Of a stretch of DNA of 12,512 nt, positions 1 to 6,608 are shown piece after piece (within the stretch, counting starts at the first letter, position 1; each line of letters starts with the position of its first letter). The stretch spans positions 1-12,512 of the forward strand of contig PCWF01000115.1 in the NCBI GenBank assembly GCA_002796165.1. The letters are read 5' to 3'. The position numbers were made by a program, and so were the translations under genes. The DNA comes from Nitrospinae bacterium CG11_big_fil_rev_8_21_14_0_20_56_8 (GTDB lineage Bacteria; Nitrospinota; Nitrospinia; Nitrospinales; VA-1). Under the pieces are notes generated by a model. That model ran no database searches and was not told where the DNA came from. It saw nothing but the letters and a program-made list of their open reading frames with translations.

Positions 1-534
1 CACATGGAATTGGGGGATTTGCAATTGGCGGAAGGGAAAACCCGGCAGGCCGTCAAAACCTGGAAGACGGGGTACCAGCACACCGGGTCTCCGGCGTGCC
101 TGACCCGCATCCAACGGACCTTGAAAGAATCGGAGGATCTGGCCGAGATGGTGAAAATTTACCGGGAAGTCCTGCAATCCGCCGACAACTCGAACCGGGA
201 GATATTACAAAATCTGTTGGCTTCCGTGCTTCTTGAAACGGGAAAAACCGGAGACGCCCTGGCTTTGCTGGAAGAAAACAACGAGGAAGGCTCCCTTTAC
301 CGGGACCTGCTACGGGCCGAAACCTATCGGGAAAAGGAAGAAACCCGGCTTTGGGAACAATCCTGCCAGGCCATCTACGGCCGGATCCGGAATTCCCTTG
401 TGGAGTATTACTGCGTGGCATGCGCGGCGCCGCGCGCCGAGTGGTCCAGCCATTGCCCGCGATGCAAGGCCTGGAACAGCTTGAAACCCCGCCCCGCGCC
501 TGCCGCCGGCCACTCTCCCTCCAAACCGGCTTGA
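1..534 (+). CDS. lapB: LapB/YciM-like TPR protein, C-terminal part (5' end outside window)
   Basis: The reading frame is open to the left edge, so only about the last 177 residues are seen. Counting from the Met at base 4, residues 1-125 are helical and TPR-like (for example the LLETGKTGDALALLEEN stretch). They are followed by a metal knuckle with Cys137, Cys140, Cys151 and Cys154 in a CxxC-x10-CxxC arrangement, then AWNSLKP. The same spacing and the ending HCPxCxAW are typical of the rubredoxin-like C-terminus of LapB (YciM). In enterobacteria LapB is an inner-membrane-anchored cytoplasmic protein that helps FtsH degrade LpxC and coordinates LPS assembly. The N-terminal membrane anchor and first TPRs lie outside the window, so the assignment rests on the C-terminal module. 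A generic TPR protein with a zinc ribbon is the alternative. The gene converges with the minus-strand gene that ends at base 594. Confidence 0.72.
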   Translation, partial: HMELGDLQLAEGKTRQAVKTWKTGYQHTGSPACLTRIQRTLKESEDLAEMVKIYREVLQSADNSNREILQNLLASVLLETGKTGDALALLEENNEEGSLYRDLLRAETYREKEETRLWEQSCQAIYGRIRNSLVEYYCVACAAPRAEWSSHCPRCKAWNSLKPRPAPAAGHSPSKPA

Positions 535-539
535 AACTC

Positions 540-568
540 CCGCCGCCGGGGCGGTCCCGTCCGGACCG
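540..568. terminator. Overlapping GC-rich hairpins between convergent genes
   Basis: Two perfect inverted repeats overlap by three bases. CCGCC (540-544) pairs with GGCGG (550-554), and CGGTCC (552-557) pairs with GGACCG (563-568). They lie in the 59-nt gap between the convergent lapB-like gene and the secreted-protein gene, where a bidirectional terminator is expected. Neither side has a good T tract, so efficient intrinsic termination is doubtful. Confidence 0.3.
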
Positions 569-593
569 TTCCAACCTTGGGCGCGCTCACCGC

Positions 594-1112
594 TCACTTG
601 TTGATCAACTGGAAATCGAAAATTTTGCTGTCCTTGACGAACACCTTTCCCGAAACGATGACCTCGTCTTTCATGAAAAAATAATATCCCCGCTCCGGGT
701 AGCGTGCCACCTGGGCGACCAGCGCGTGCGGCATCCCGAATTTACCCACCAAGTCGTTGAATTTGTCGCCGAGCTTGATTCCCTTGTCAAACTCGCCCTT
801 GAACTCCGGCAGGACTTCAATTTCTTCAACCACGTTCTTTTTGTTGAGGGCATGGATGACCACCCCCTGCGAATATTCGACGGCGATACTGTCCAATCCC
901 GGCTCGGTGCCGCGATGGACGGTGAATTTATCGGGAATTCCCAAAAGGGCGAAGGCCTTGTTGAGCGGCATCCCTACGTTCAGGTTTTGGCCGATGACCA
1001 GAACCCCCTCCTTCTTTTCCTCTTTTTTACTTTCCTTCGCCTTTGAATCCGCGGCCCACAACGGAGAAGACAGAACCGTCAAAAGCAGGATCGTCAAAGT
1101 CGCTTTTATCAT
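594..1112 (-). CDS. Secreted/periplasmic protein of unknown function with duplicated motif
   Basis: A 172-residue protein that I do not recognise by name. Residues 1-20 form a classical signal peptide: Lys3, a Leu/Ile-rich core and SSPLWA before Ala21. A highly charged Lys/Glu linker follows (about 22-35). The mature part holds two similar segments, NLNVGMPLNKAFALLGIPDKF (44-63 region) and GIKLGDKFNDLVGKFGMPHAL (111-130 region), both of the pattern G-(M/D)-x5-hydrophobic-(L/F)-G-(I/M)-P. This resembles the turn-helix-GxP element of BamE/SmpA-type periplasmic folds, but that is only a motif-level resemblance. The start at 1112 is chosen over a Met at 1151 because AAGGAGA (1124-1130) lies 11 nt upstream of it and nothing similar precedes 1151. 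The upstream terminator suggests the gene has its own promoter in the short gap. Confidence 0.8.
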   Translation of the reverse strand: MIKATLTILLLTVLSSPLWAADSKAKESKKEEKKEGVLVIGQNLNVGMPLNKAFALLGIPDKFTVHRGTEPGLDSIAVEYSQGVVIHALNKKNVVEEIEVLPEFKGEFDKGIKLGDKFNDLVGKFGMPHALVAQVARYPERGYYFFMKDEVIVSGKVFVKDSKIFDFQLINK

Positions 1113-1150
1113 GTTCACGGGTCTCTCCTTTTCGTTTGAATGAGTTAACA

Positions 1151-1177
1151 ATTAAAAATTCGGGGAACGGGCCCCGG
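1151..1177 (-). terminator. Intrinsic terminator after the DraG-family gene
   Basis: On the minus strand, just after the TGA at 1179-1181, CGGGG (1172-1176) pairs with CCCCG (1161-1165) around a 6-nt loop. It is followed by AATTTTTAAT, a T-rich tract. The short GC-only stem plus T run is a plausible Rho-independent terminator. It separates the DraG/YycJ-like transcript from the downstream secreted-protein gene. Confidence 0.55.
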
Positions 1178-1178
1178 T

Positions 1179-2513
1179 TCAATCGTCGGACCAGTCCATG
1201 TTTTTTCTCCGGTCCCGTTTTTTGCGGGACTTGTCCCTCTGAAACTTTCTCAACTCGGCGATATCGTCCTTAGGCGGCAAAGGAGCTTCCTCATCCCCGT
1301 CGGACCAGGGGTCGTTCGCAAAGGCCTCCCGCATGACCGGTTTTTTAGCTTTCCTGGGAACATACCGCCGTTCATCCTCCATCTTTTTCAGCGTCGCTCC
1401 CTGTTCGAGCAGGTGTAGATCCTTGAGTCCTTTTGGCGGGGTTTGCAACGCCAGGTGTTCCCCGCGGGCCTTGATCTCCCGTGCATTGACCAGCCCGGCT
1501 TTCCAGTTTTCCGGGATTCCGGAAAACCCGAACAGCGCCCCTGCCCACGCGCCCATCAGGCCGCCCAGCTTGTCGGACTCCCGACCCATGTTCAGGGCGG
1601 TCGTGAGGAGAGACCTGAAATCTCCCGCCTGCTTCAACAGGAGGACGAACGCCAGGGGAATCAACGTCAGCACGTAGCCCTGGGTGGCGTAGTGCACGGG
1701 GATCTTTACGTGTTCGGATGCGTTATGGCAGATCCACTCCATCAATTCATCGAATCCCTTGTTGAGGCGGGCACGTAGCCCTTCGAGGGTTCGGCTGAAG
1801 CCCCCCCCTTCCGCCACACTCCCCCACACCTCCGGAAATGAAGATTGCAGAGTCGACTCCACTTTTCGGCAATATTGCGTGGTTTCCTCCAGCCAGGCAT
1901 CGGCCTTGCGGGGCAGGGGATTTTCCCCTTCCTCCGGCTCCTCCTGGAGGAGCCGAAGCACCGTGAAAGCGGCCAGGGCCGATCCGGCGGCCTCCCAAAC
2001 GTTGCGGCTCATCATCAGGGAAGTTTCCAGGCACAGCCGGGTGAGTTCGTCGGATTCCTTCTGATGATACAGGGCCAGGGGAATGGACATTATAGGGAAA
2101 CAACCCGTGTTCGTATTCTGATCCGAGGGCAGACGCGGATCCCGGACGTTCAGCATTTCCACAGCCTTGCGGAACAGTCCTTCCGGGTGCCGGTAAACCC
2201 CGAAATGATTTTCCGGTCCCTCGGTCCCCAGTTGAAGGAGGGCCGCCGCAAAGTCGGTCACTCCGGCCCGCTTGTTTTTCAGCAGGCAATCTCCGACGGC
2301 CAGGGCGCTCTGCATGTGGCAACTGTAGAGCCCCTGCATCCGGTATTGCTTGATCCCCTGCCCGATGTAAGGCCGTACATCCTTGTAGCCGTCCACCTCG
2401 CCGAAATACTGCCGGATGGTTTCAGGCTTGAGACTCTTAACCGCGGTACCCATGGCATCGCCTACCGCCATACCGAACCAGCTCCCCACAACTTTATCGT
2501 GCAGATCGTTCAT
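1179..2513 (-). CDS. ADP-ribosylglycohydrolase (DraG/ARH)-family protein with altered metal site
   Basis: A 444-residue cytoplasmic protein with no signal peptide. The N-terminal GSWFGMAVGDAMG (10-22) and the late GRESDKLGGLMGAWAGALFG (310-329) match the two hallmark blocks of DraG/ARH enzymes, which remove ADP-ribose from proteins using two divalent metal ions. The usual acidic ligands are mostly absent. The Glu after GDxxGxP is Lys26, the TDDT block reads SCHM (64-67), and the GGDTDT block reads GRESDK (310-315), keeping only one Asp (Asp314). Family membership is therefore likely but canonical hydrolase activity is doubtful. After about residue 350 comes a roughly 95-residue charged tail rich in Lys, Arg and Asp with WSDG and WSDD motifs, probably disordered. 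It starts 14 nt after the stop of the YycJ-like gene, so the two are probably cotranscribed. No strong Shine-Dalgarno is visible. Confidence 0.8.
   Translation of the reverse strand: MNDLHDKVVGSWFGMAVGDAMGTAVKSLKPETIRQYFGEVDGYKDVRPYIGQGIKQYRMQGLYSCHMQSALAVGDCLLKNKRAGVTDFAAALLQLGTEGPENHFGVYRHPEGLFRKAVEMLNVRDPRLPSDQNTNTGCFPIMSIPLALYHQKESDELTRLCLETSLMMSRNVWEAAGSALAAFTVLRLLQEEPEEGENPLPRKADAWLEETTQYCRKVESTLQSSFPEVWGSVAEGGGFSRTLEGLRARLNKGFDELMEWICHNASEHVKIPVHYATQGYVLTLIPLAFVLLLKQAGDFRSLLTTALNMGRESDKLGGLMGAWAGALFGFSGIPENWKAGLVNAREIKARGEHLALQTPPKGLKDLHLLEQGATLKKMEDERRYVPRKAKKPVMREAFANDPWSDGDEEAPLPPKDDIAELRKFQRDKSRKKRDRRKNMDWSDD
1935..1955. repeat. Perfect 10-bp palindrome inside the DraG-family gene
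   Basis: CGGCTCCTCC (1935-1944) and GGAGGAGCCG (1946-1955) are perfect reverse complements separated by one base. In the gene this encodes the LLQEEP stretch around residues 187-193, so it may simply reflect codon composition. As RNA it could form a stable hairpin with a slightly opened loop. Confidence 0.5.
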
Positions 2514-2527
2514 GAGAATTTAGGGAT

Positions 2528-3310
2528 TTAAACCGAAATTAAAGAAGTCGCCCGGTCCTGTAGAGCGATCTGGGTTTGAACGTTCGTCCCACTCAGGACC
2601 TGCCGGGCCATGGCCTCGACCAGCTGGGGACGATTATTGGTTTCACTCATATGCATCAACACCACCCGCCGCAGGTCCCGGTGAACTACCGACGCCAAAA
2701 GTTCGCCGCAGGCCTCGTTGGACAGGTGACCCACGTCACTTCGAATCCGCTGTTTCAAGGAATGGGAATACGGGCCGTCGACCAGCAGGTCCAGGTCATG
2801 GTTCGATTCCACGAGGAGCGCATGCGCACCCTTCAACCGCTGGCGCACGAGGGGGGTCACATGGCCGAGATCGGTGGCCACGGCGAGTTTCAGAGAATCG
2901 TGGTGCACCAGGAAAGCCACCGGCTCCTGGGCATCGTGCGGGGTGGTATAGGGTTCGACACACAGGTCCCCCACGATGACGGACCGTCCCGAACGCAAGG
3001 GTTCCCAGCGGGGAAGCGTCCCGATGCGGGGACCGATCCGGCGGAGAGTCCCCTCGGTGGAGTAAAGAGGAAGGTTATGCCGGCGGGCCAGGGGTCCCGC
3101 CCCGCGAACGTGGTCGGTGTGCTCGTGGGTCAAAAACACCGCGTCCAGATCCTCCGGCTTCCGCCCGATGCTCGACAAGCGAAGGGTCAATTCCTTAACA
3201 CTCAGCCCGGCATCAAGAAGGATCCGGGAGACGCCGGATTCGACGTAGATGGAATTCCCTCCACTTCCGCTGGATAGGACCGAAAAACTGAAAATAGGGC
3301 TCCCTTTCAA
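2528..3310 (-). CDS. yycJ: YycJ/WalJ-like metallo-beta-lactamase-fold hydrolase
   Basis: A 260-residue single-domain protein of the usual YycJ length. It opens with FSVLSSGSGGNSIYVESG (8-26 region) and ILLDAGLSVKEL, both signatures of this family. The metal site is intact: THEHTDH (61-67) gives His62, His64, Asp66 and His67, followed by His125, Asp147 in ATDLGH, His195 in VGHLSNEA, and His220. Characterised members are cytoplasmic metal-dependent DNA exonucleases linked to DNA repair; in Firmicutes the gene sits near WalKR. Here no WalKR genes are present, and the partner is a DraG-family gene 14 nt downstream. The start is a TTG: an in-frame stop lies only three codons upstream (3320-3322), no ATG fits the conserved N-terminus, and GGTGA (3320-3324) lies 9 nt upstream. 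Nuclease activity is inferred from the family. Confidence 0.88.
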   Translation of the reverse strand: MKGSPIFSFSVLSSGSGGNSIYVESGVSRILLDAGLSVKELTLRLSSIGRKPEDLDAVFLTHEHTDHVRGAGPLARRHNLPLYSTEGTLRRIGPRIGTLPRWEPLRSGRSVIVGDLCVEPYTTPHDAQEPVAFLVHHDSLKLAVATDLGHVTPLVRQRLKGAHALLVESNHDLDLLVDGPYSHSLKQRIRSDVGHLSNEACGELLASVVHRDLRRVVLMHMSETNNRPQLVEAMARQVLSGTNVQTQIALQDRATSLISV

Positions 3311-3319
3311 GATGACTAT

Positions 3320-3324
3320 TCACC
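3320..3324 (-). promoter_or_regulatory. Ribosome binding site deciding the TTG start of the YycJ-like gene
   Basis: GGTGA on the minus strand lies 9 nt before the TTG at 3308-3310 and matches part of the anti-Shine-Dalgarno complement. It overlaps an in-frame TGA, so translation cannot start further upstream. This makes TTG the best start. Confidence 0.5.
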
Positions 3325-3353
3325 GGCCTTCGGTAATGATCCGGCCTATAGGA

Positions 3354-3500
3354 GGATGCTGAAAAACTCTTTCGGGTGTCATTACGAGCCGAAATGCAGG
3401 GAAGAATCTTTCCCGAAACCCTTGCCCAGCTTGAATTCACCAATCCGGCTAGATCCTTCGCTGGCGCTCAGGATGAAATTTTTGTAGTTTTTCAGCATCC
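3354..3500. repeat. Palindromic MITE-like intergenic repeat with 15-bp terminal inverted repeats
   Basis: GGATGCTGAAAAACT (3354-3368) is perfectly repeated in inverse orientation at 3486-3500. Inside the arms further imperfect symmetry is visible: TCATTACGAG on the left matches TCATCCTGAG on the complement of the right arm, and GAAGAATCT matches GAAGGATCT. The whole 147-bp element can therefore fold as a long imperfect hairpin. It fills nearly the whole gap between the aldehyde dehydrogenase stop (two bases away) and the YycJ-like start. It encodes no transposase. From memory, its core resembles the dispersed TCATTCTGAGC...GAAGAATCT palindromic repeats of many bacterial genomes. It may also serve as a 3'-end structure for the dehydrogenase mRNA. 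Confidence 0.72.
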
Positions 3501-3502
3501 CG

Positions 3503-4987
3503 TTAGTTGTCAATTTGCGCTTTTTGCAGTTTGCCGCTGTAATCCACGTAAACCGATTTCCACTCGGTGAAAATTTCCAGCGCCGCGGTTCCCGCCTCGC
3601 GGTGGCCGTTGCCGGTTCCCTTGGTGCCGCCGAAGGGAAGCTGAATCTCCGCACCGATGGTGGACGAGTTCACATAAGTGATTCCCGTGTCCAGGGTCTC
3701 GATGGCCTTGAACGCATGGTTCACGTCCTGGGTGTAAATGGCCGACGACAACCCGTACCGGGAATCGTTCACGATCTCCACCGCGTGTTCGAGACTGTTG
3801 CAGGCGATGATGGCCAGCACGGGCCCGAAAATTTCCTCCTGGGCGATTCGCATCCCGGGGGAAACATCCGCGAACAGGGTGGGTTGAAAGAAAAATCCCT
3901 TGCGCGTTGCCCGGGTCTTGCAGACATCCCCCCCGGTGAGAAGCCGGGCGCCCTCGTCCACGCCGATTTTACAATACTTGAGCACCTTTTGGCGCTGGGA
4001 TTCGTTAATGAGAGGCCCCATCTCGATTTTCGAGTCCAATCCGTCCCCCACCTTCAGGCTTTGCGCGCGCTTGAGCAACGCATCGGTGAATTTCTTGAGA
4101 ACCTTCCGGTGCACGATCACCCGGCTACAGGCGGTACAGCGCTGGCCGGTGGTGCCGAACGCCCCCCAGATCACTCCCTCGAGGGCGGAGTCGAGATTGG
4201 CGTCGTCCATGACGATGATGGCGTTCTTCCCTCCCATCTCCAGGGAGAACCGTTTCATCTGGCGCGCACAATGCTGAGCCACCTGGCTTCCCGTATCGGT
4301 TGAGCCGGTGAACGAAACGAGATCGACCTCGGGATGGTCCATAAGGGGAACCCCCACCTCGGTTCCGGAACCGGTGACAAAATTCAACACGCCGGGAGGC
4401 AACCCGGCCTTCTCCAGCAAACGGACGAAATTGTAAGCCGACACCGGCGTATCGCTCGCCGGTTTAAACACCACGGTATTGCCCGCCACCAAAGCGGGGA
4501 TCAATTTCCACGAGGGAATGGCGATGGGAAAATTCCAGGGGGTGATCGCGGCGACGAGACCCACCGGCATGCGAACCGACATGCAAAACTTGTTGGGAAG
4601 CTCGGCGGGGACCGTCTCGCCCAAAAGGCGCCTCCCCTCCCCGGCGGTGTAATAGGCCATGTCGATGGCCTCCTGAACGTCGCCCCGGGTTTCCTTGATG
4701 ATCTTGCCCATCTCGCGGGTCATTTCGCGGGCCAGGGATTCCTTGTCCTTGACCAGCATTTCCGCCGCGCGGAACAGGATGTCGCCGCGCCGGGGGGCCG
4801 GCATGCTCCGCCAGGATTTCCGCGCGTTGGCCGCGGCGGCCACCGCCTCGTCCACATCCTTCTTTCCGGATTTCTGAAATCGTCCCAACACCTGCCCGGA
4901 ATCGGCCGGATTGATATTGTCGAACGTTTCGCCGGTGGAGGCGGATTTCCATTTCCCGTTAATGAAGTTTTTAAATGTCTTGGGCAT
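3503..4987 (-). CDS. NAD(P)-dependent aldehyde dehydrogenase
   Basis: A 494-residue full-length member of the aldehyde dehydrogenase superfamily, which oxidises aldehydes to carboxylic acids with NAD(P)+ in the cytoplasm. All key positions are present: TPWNFP with Asn152, the cofactor-binding Lys175 in VFKPAS, FTGSTDTG (226-233) of the Rossmann fold, the general base Glu250 in LEMGGKN, the nucleophile Cys284 in GQRCTACS, and Glu385 in QEEIFGPV. The C-terminus FGGTKGTGNGHREAGTAAL and TEWKSVYVDYSGKLQKAQID is that of a broadly distributed subgroup whose substrate I cannot name. Semialdehydes or aromatic aldehydes are possible. Start choice is secure: AAGGAG (4994-4999) lies 6 nt before the ATG. 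It appears monocistronic, with a candidate promoter about 160 nt upstream and a palindromic repeat right after its stop. Confidence 0.93.
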   Translation of the reverse strand: MPKTFKNFINGKWKSASTGETFDNINPADSGQVLGRFQKSGKKDVDEAVAAAANARKSWRSMPAPRRGDILFRAAEMLVKDKESLAREMTREMGKIIKETRGDVQEAIDMAYYTAGEGRRLLGETVPAELPNKFCMSVRMPVGLVAAITPWNFPIAIPSWKLIPALVAGNTVVFKPASDTPVSAYNFVRLLEKAGLPPGVLNFVTGSGTEVGVPLMDHPEVDLVSFTGSTDTGSQVAQHCARQMKRFSLEMGGKNAIIVMDDANLDSALEGVIWGAFGTTGQRCTACSRVIVHRKVLKKFTDALLKRAQSLKVGDGLDSKIEMGPLINESQRQKVLKYCKIGVDEGARLLTGGDVCKTRATRKGFFFQPTLFADVSPGMRIAQEEIFGPVLAIIACNSLEHAVEIVNDSRYGLSSAIYTQDVNHAFKAIETLDTGITYVNSSTIGAEIQLPFGGTKGTGNGHREAGTAALEIFTEWKSVYVDYSGKLQKAQIDN

Positions 4988-5145
4988 AATCCACTCCTTT
5001 ATTGCGGGGACGCATCAGGGAGGCGGGATCGATCGAGAGGGCAGGAAACGTCGGCGTAGAAGCCATGACAAGGGGATGGGTGCGATTCGAATGACTACAT
5101 CAATTAGAAAAACCTGCCGTTTTTCAAGAAGATATTCAAGGCCGA

Positions 5146-5174
5146 ACTATAGCATGGGGACAACCAAGGATCAA
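5146..5174 (-). promoter_or_regulatory. Candidate sigma-70 promoter for the aldehyde dehydrogenase
   Basis: On the minus strand TTGATC (5169-5174) and TATAGT (5146-5151) are separated by exactly 17 nt, matching 4/6 and 5/6 of the consensus. It lies in the 267-nt gene-free gap 4988-5254 between the pilX-like stop and the dehydrogenase start, and would give a leader of about 150 nt. The rest of this gap shows only short weak hairpins and no convincing terminator for the pilin cluster. Confidence 0.4.
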
Positions 5175-5254
5175 CCGGAATCGCCGAGCGGGACTCATCG
5201 GCCCGGTTCGCGGGGGGCTCGGGTGAAGCAGGGTGTGCCCCCGCACCGCCGCGA

Positions 5255-6598
5255 TCAGATTTCCTTCCAGTCCATGACGACGACCTTGTTGCTCAAAAAC
5301 GGGGCCACGGTGTCCCCGTTGTATTCGATGGACATATTCCCCGAGATGGTGCTCTCCGGAGAGACCAGATTTTCGGCATCGGCAATATCGGCGGAAACGA
5401 CGTAACCCTGGAGCGACACGGTACCCGAGACCGACAACTGCTCCTGACAGGCGATGATGCCCTCGATGACATTTGAAGGATTGCCGGAAAACTCAATGTC
5501 GGTCTTGGCCACCAGAAACAGGTTCTGGATATCCGCCGTGTGGCTCGCATTCTTGTAATTGACGATGTCGCCGCCGGCGGAAAAGTCGATATATCCCTCC
5601 GACAAAATGGTGGTCTCCCAGCCGCTGGGGGTATTTTGTACCTTGACGTCGTCCTCGGAGTAATACATGCCGTTCGCGGCCTGGGTCGCGCTGTTGACTT
5701 TCCAATAACCGCCCCCGCCGGAGGAATAACTCCAGGCTCCGAACTTGGCCTGACCGTTGGTGGACCCCGCATCGCTCCCGATCCAGTCCGCTCCGGGATT
5801 CGCTTGCGAATAGGTGATCCCGGTGGCGACTTCGTAAATGGTGCCGTCGGTTTTCAATTTGTAATTGGCGTAACTGGCGAAAGCGGAGGGCGAGACGATG
5901 GGGATGCTCTCCGGCGCGACGCCTCCCGCCACGCACCCCTCGCCCTCGCAGACGAAGGTGGCCGTCGCACCCTGCGTGATGGTATTGGCGGAACCGCTGA
6001 TGTCCACCGAACCGTTGGAATGGACGCTCCCATTGCTTCCGCTTACGGTGAAGGAGCCCGCGCCCCCCAGGTTCCCCTGGGTGGTGATGGCATGCTTGGC
6101 CTTGTACAACGTTCGGCCAATCAGGGCGCGAATGGTTACCGTGACGTCGTTCCGGGTGCCGGTGGCCAGGAGGATGACCGTATTGTCCACGTCGGCGGCG
6201 GTGTTACCATCCCCGTCGTCGTTATCCTGGACGGTCACGTCGTAAGTCCCGCCGTTGAAGGAGACATTGGTGAGGTCGGAGGCGTTGTCCGTCACCAAGC
6301 TGTTGATCACCGCGGTCATCCCGTTGGAGGCATAACCGGGGCTGTTTTCGGATCCGTCATAGTTGAGGAGGTAGAGGGCTTTCTGGATGCCCGCCTCGGC
6401 CATGTAAAACGCCTCGCGCGATTGGACATATTTCTTGTTGCGCGAGATGTCCATGGAACTGTAATTCATCGCCACAAGCGAGATGCCTCCCAGCAGGACC
6501 AGGAGGAGCAGGGCGGTGATCAGGGCCACCCCGCGTTCGCTTCCAGCAAACTTCCGCATCCTTTCCCCATCTTCCTGACGCAACCGGTTTCCGTTCAT
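5255..6598 (-). CDS. pilX: PilX-like minor pilin (distal copy)
   Basis: A 447-residue protein with a basic leader, then RGVALITALLLLVLLGG (22-38), a membrane helix, and AFYMAEAGIQKAL (63-75), the signature of PilX_N proteins. Like GspK, PilX-type proteins lack Glu5 of the mature pilin, and here the fifth residue after Gly23 is Thr. The large ectodomain is rich in Gly, Ser, Thr and Asn. It contains an acidic DNDDGDG run (125-131), a VHSNGSVDISGSA segment (192-204), a CEGEGC pair (217, 222), and ends in VVVMDWKEI. In Pseudomonas PilX is a minor pilin of the tip/priming complex that works with PilV, PilW and PilY1. The ATG at 6598 is preferred over TTG at 6610 because GAGG (6605-6608) lies 6 nt upstream. 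A shorter start at 6559 is possible. It is the last gene of the cluster. Confidence 0.82.
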   Translation of the reverse strand: MNGNRLRQEDGERMRKFAGSERGVALITALLLLVLLGGISLVAMNYSSMDISRNKKYVQSREAFYMAEAGIQKALYLLNYDGSENSPGYASNGMTAVINSLVTDNASDLTNVSFNGGTYDVTVQDNDDGDGNTAADVDNTVILLATGTRNDVTVTIRALIGRTLYKAKHAITTQGNLGGAGSFTVSGSNGSVHSNGSVDISGSANTITQGATATFVCEGEGCVAGGVAPESIPIVSPSAFASYANYKLKTDGTIYEVATGITYSQANPGADWIGSDAGSTNGQAKFGAWSYSSGGGGYWKVNSATQAANGMYYSEDDVKVQNTPSGWETTILSEGYIDFSAGGDIVNYKNASHTADIQNLFLVAKTDIEFSGNPSNVIEGIIACQEQLSVSGTVSLQGYVVSADIADAENLVSPESTISGNMSIEYNGDTVAPFLSNKVVVMDWKEI

Positions 6599-6604
6599 GG
6601 CCGT

Positions 6605-6608
6605 CCTC
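6605..6608 (-). promoter_or_regulatory. Ribosome binding site overlapping the preceding stop codon
   Basis: GAGG on the minus strand lies 6 nt before the ATG at 6596-6598 and overlaps the TGA (6607-6609) of the upstream pilW-like gene. It decides the start of the pilX-like gene and suggests translational coupling. Confidence 0.5.

Noticed and set aside
351..1046. Plus-strand frame spanning the lapB-like 3' end and the secreted-protein gene
   Set aside because: It overlaps two better-supported genes, lacks a ribosome binding site and has no domain pattern.
1113..1151. Longer N-terminus for the secreted protein starting at 1151
   Set aside because: It would put 13 charged residues ahead of a clean signal peptide and would translate over the AAGGAGA that serves the start at 1112.
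2576..3277. Plus-strand frame opposite the YycJ-like gene
   Set aside because: The minus strand encodes a complete HxHxDH metallo-hydrolase, so the plus frame is its antisense shadow.
3376..3570. Small open frames inside and next to the palindromic repeat
   Set aside because: They run through the repeat arms and the antisense of the dehydrogenase 3' end, with no ribosome binding site or similarity to known proteins.
5175..5254. Possible terminator downstream of the pilin cluster (GTGC-GGGG-GCAC and GCCGA...TCGGC hairpins)
   Set aside because: Stems are only 4-5 bp and no T tract follows on the minus strand, so they are not distinguishable from chance in GC-rich sequence.
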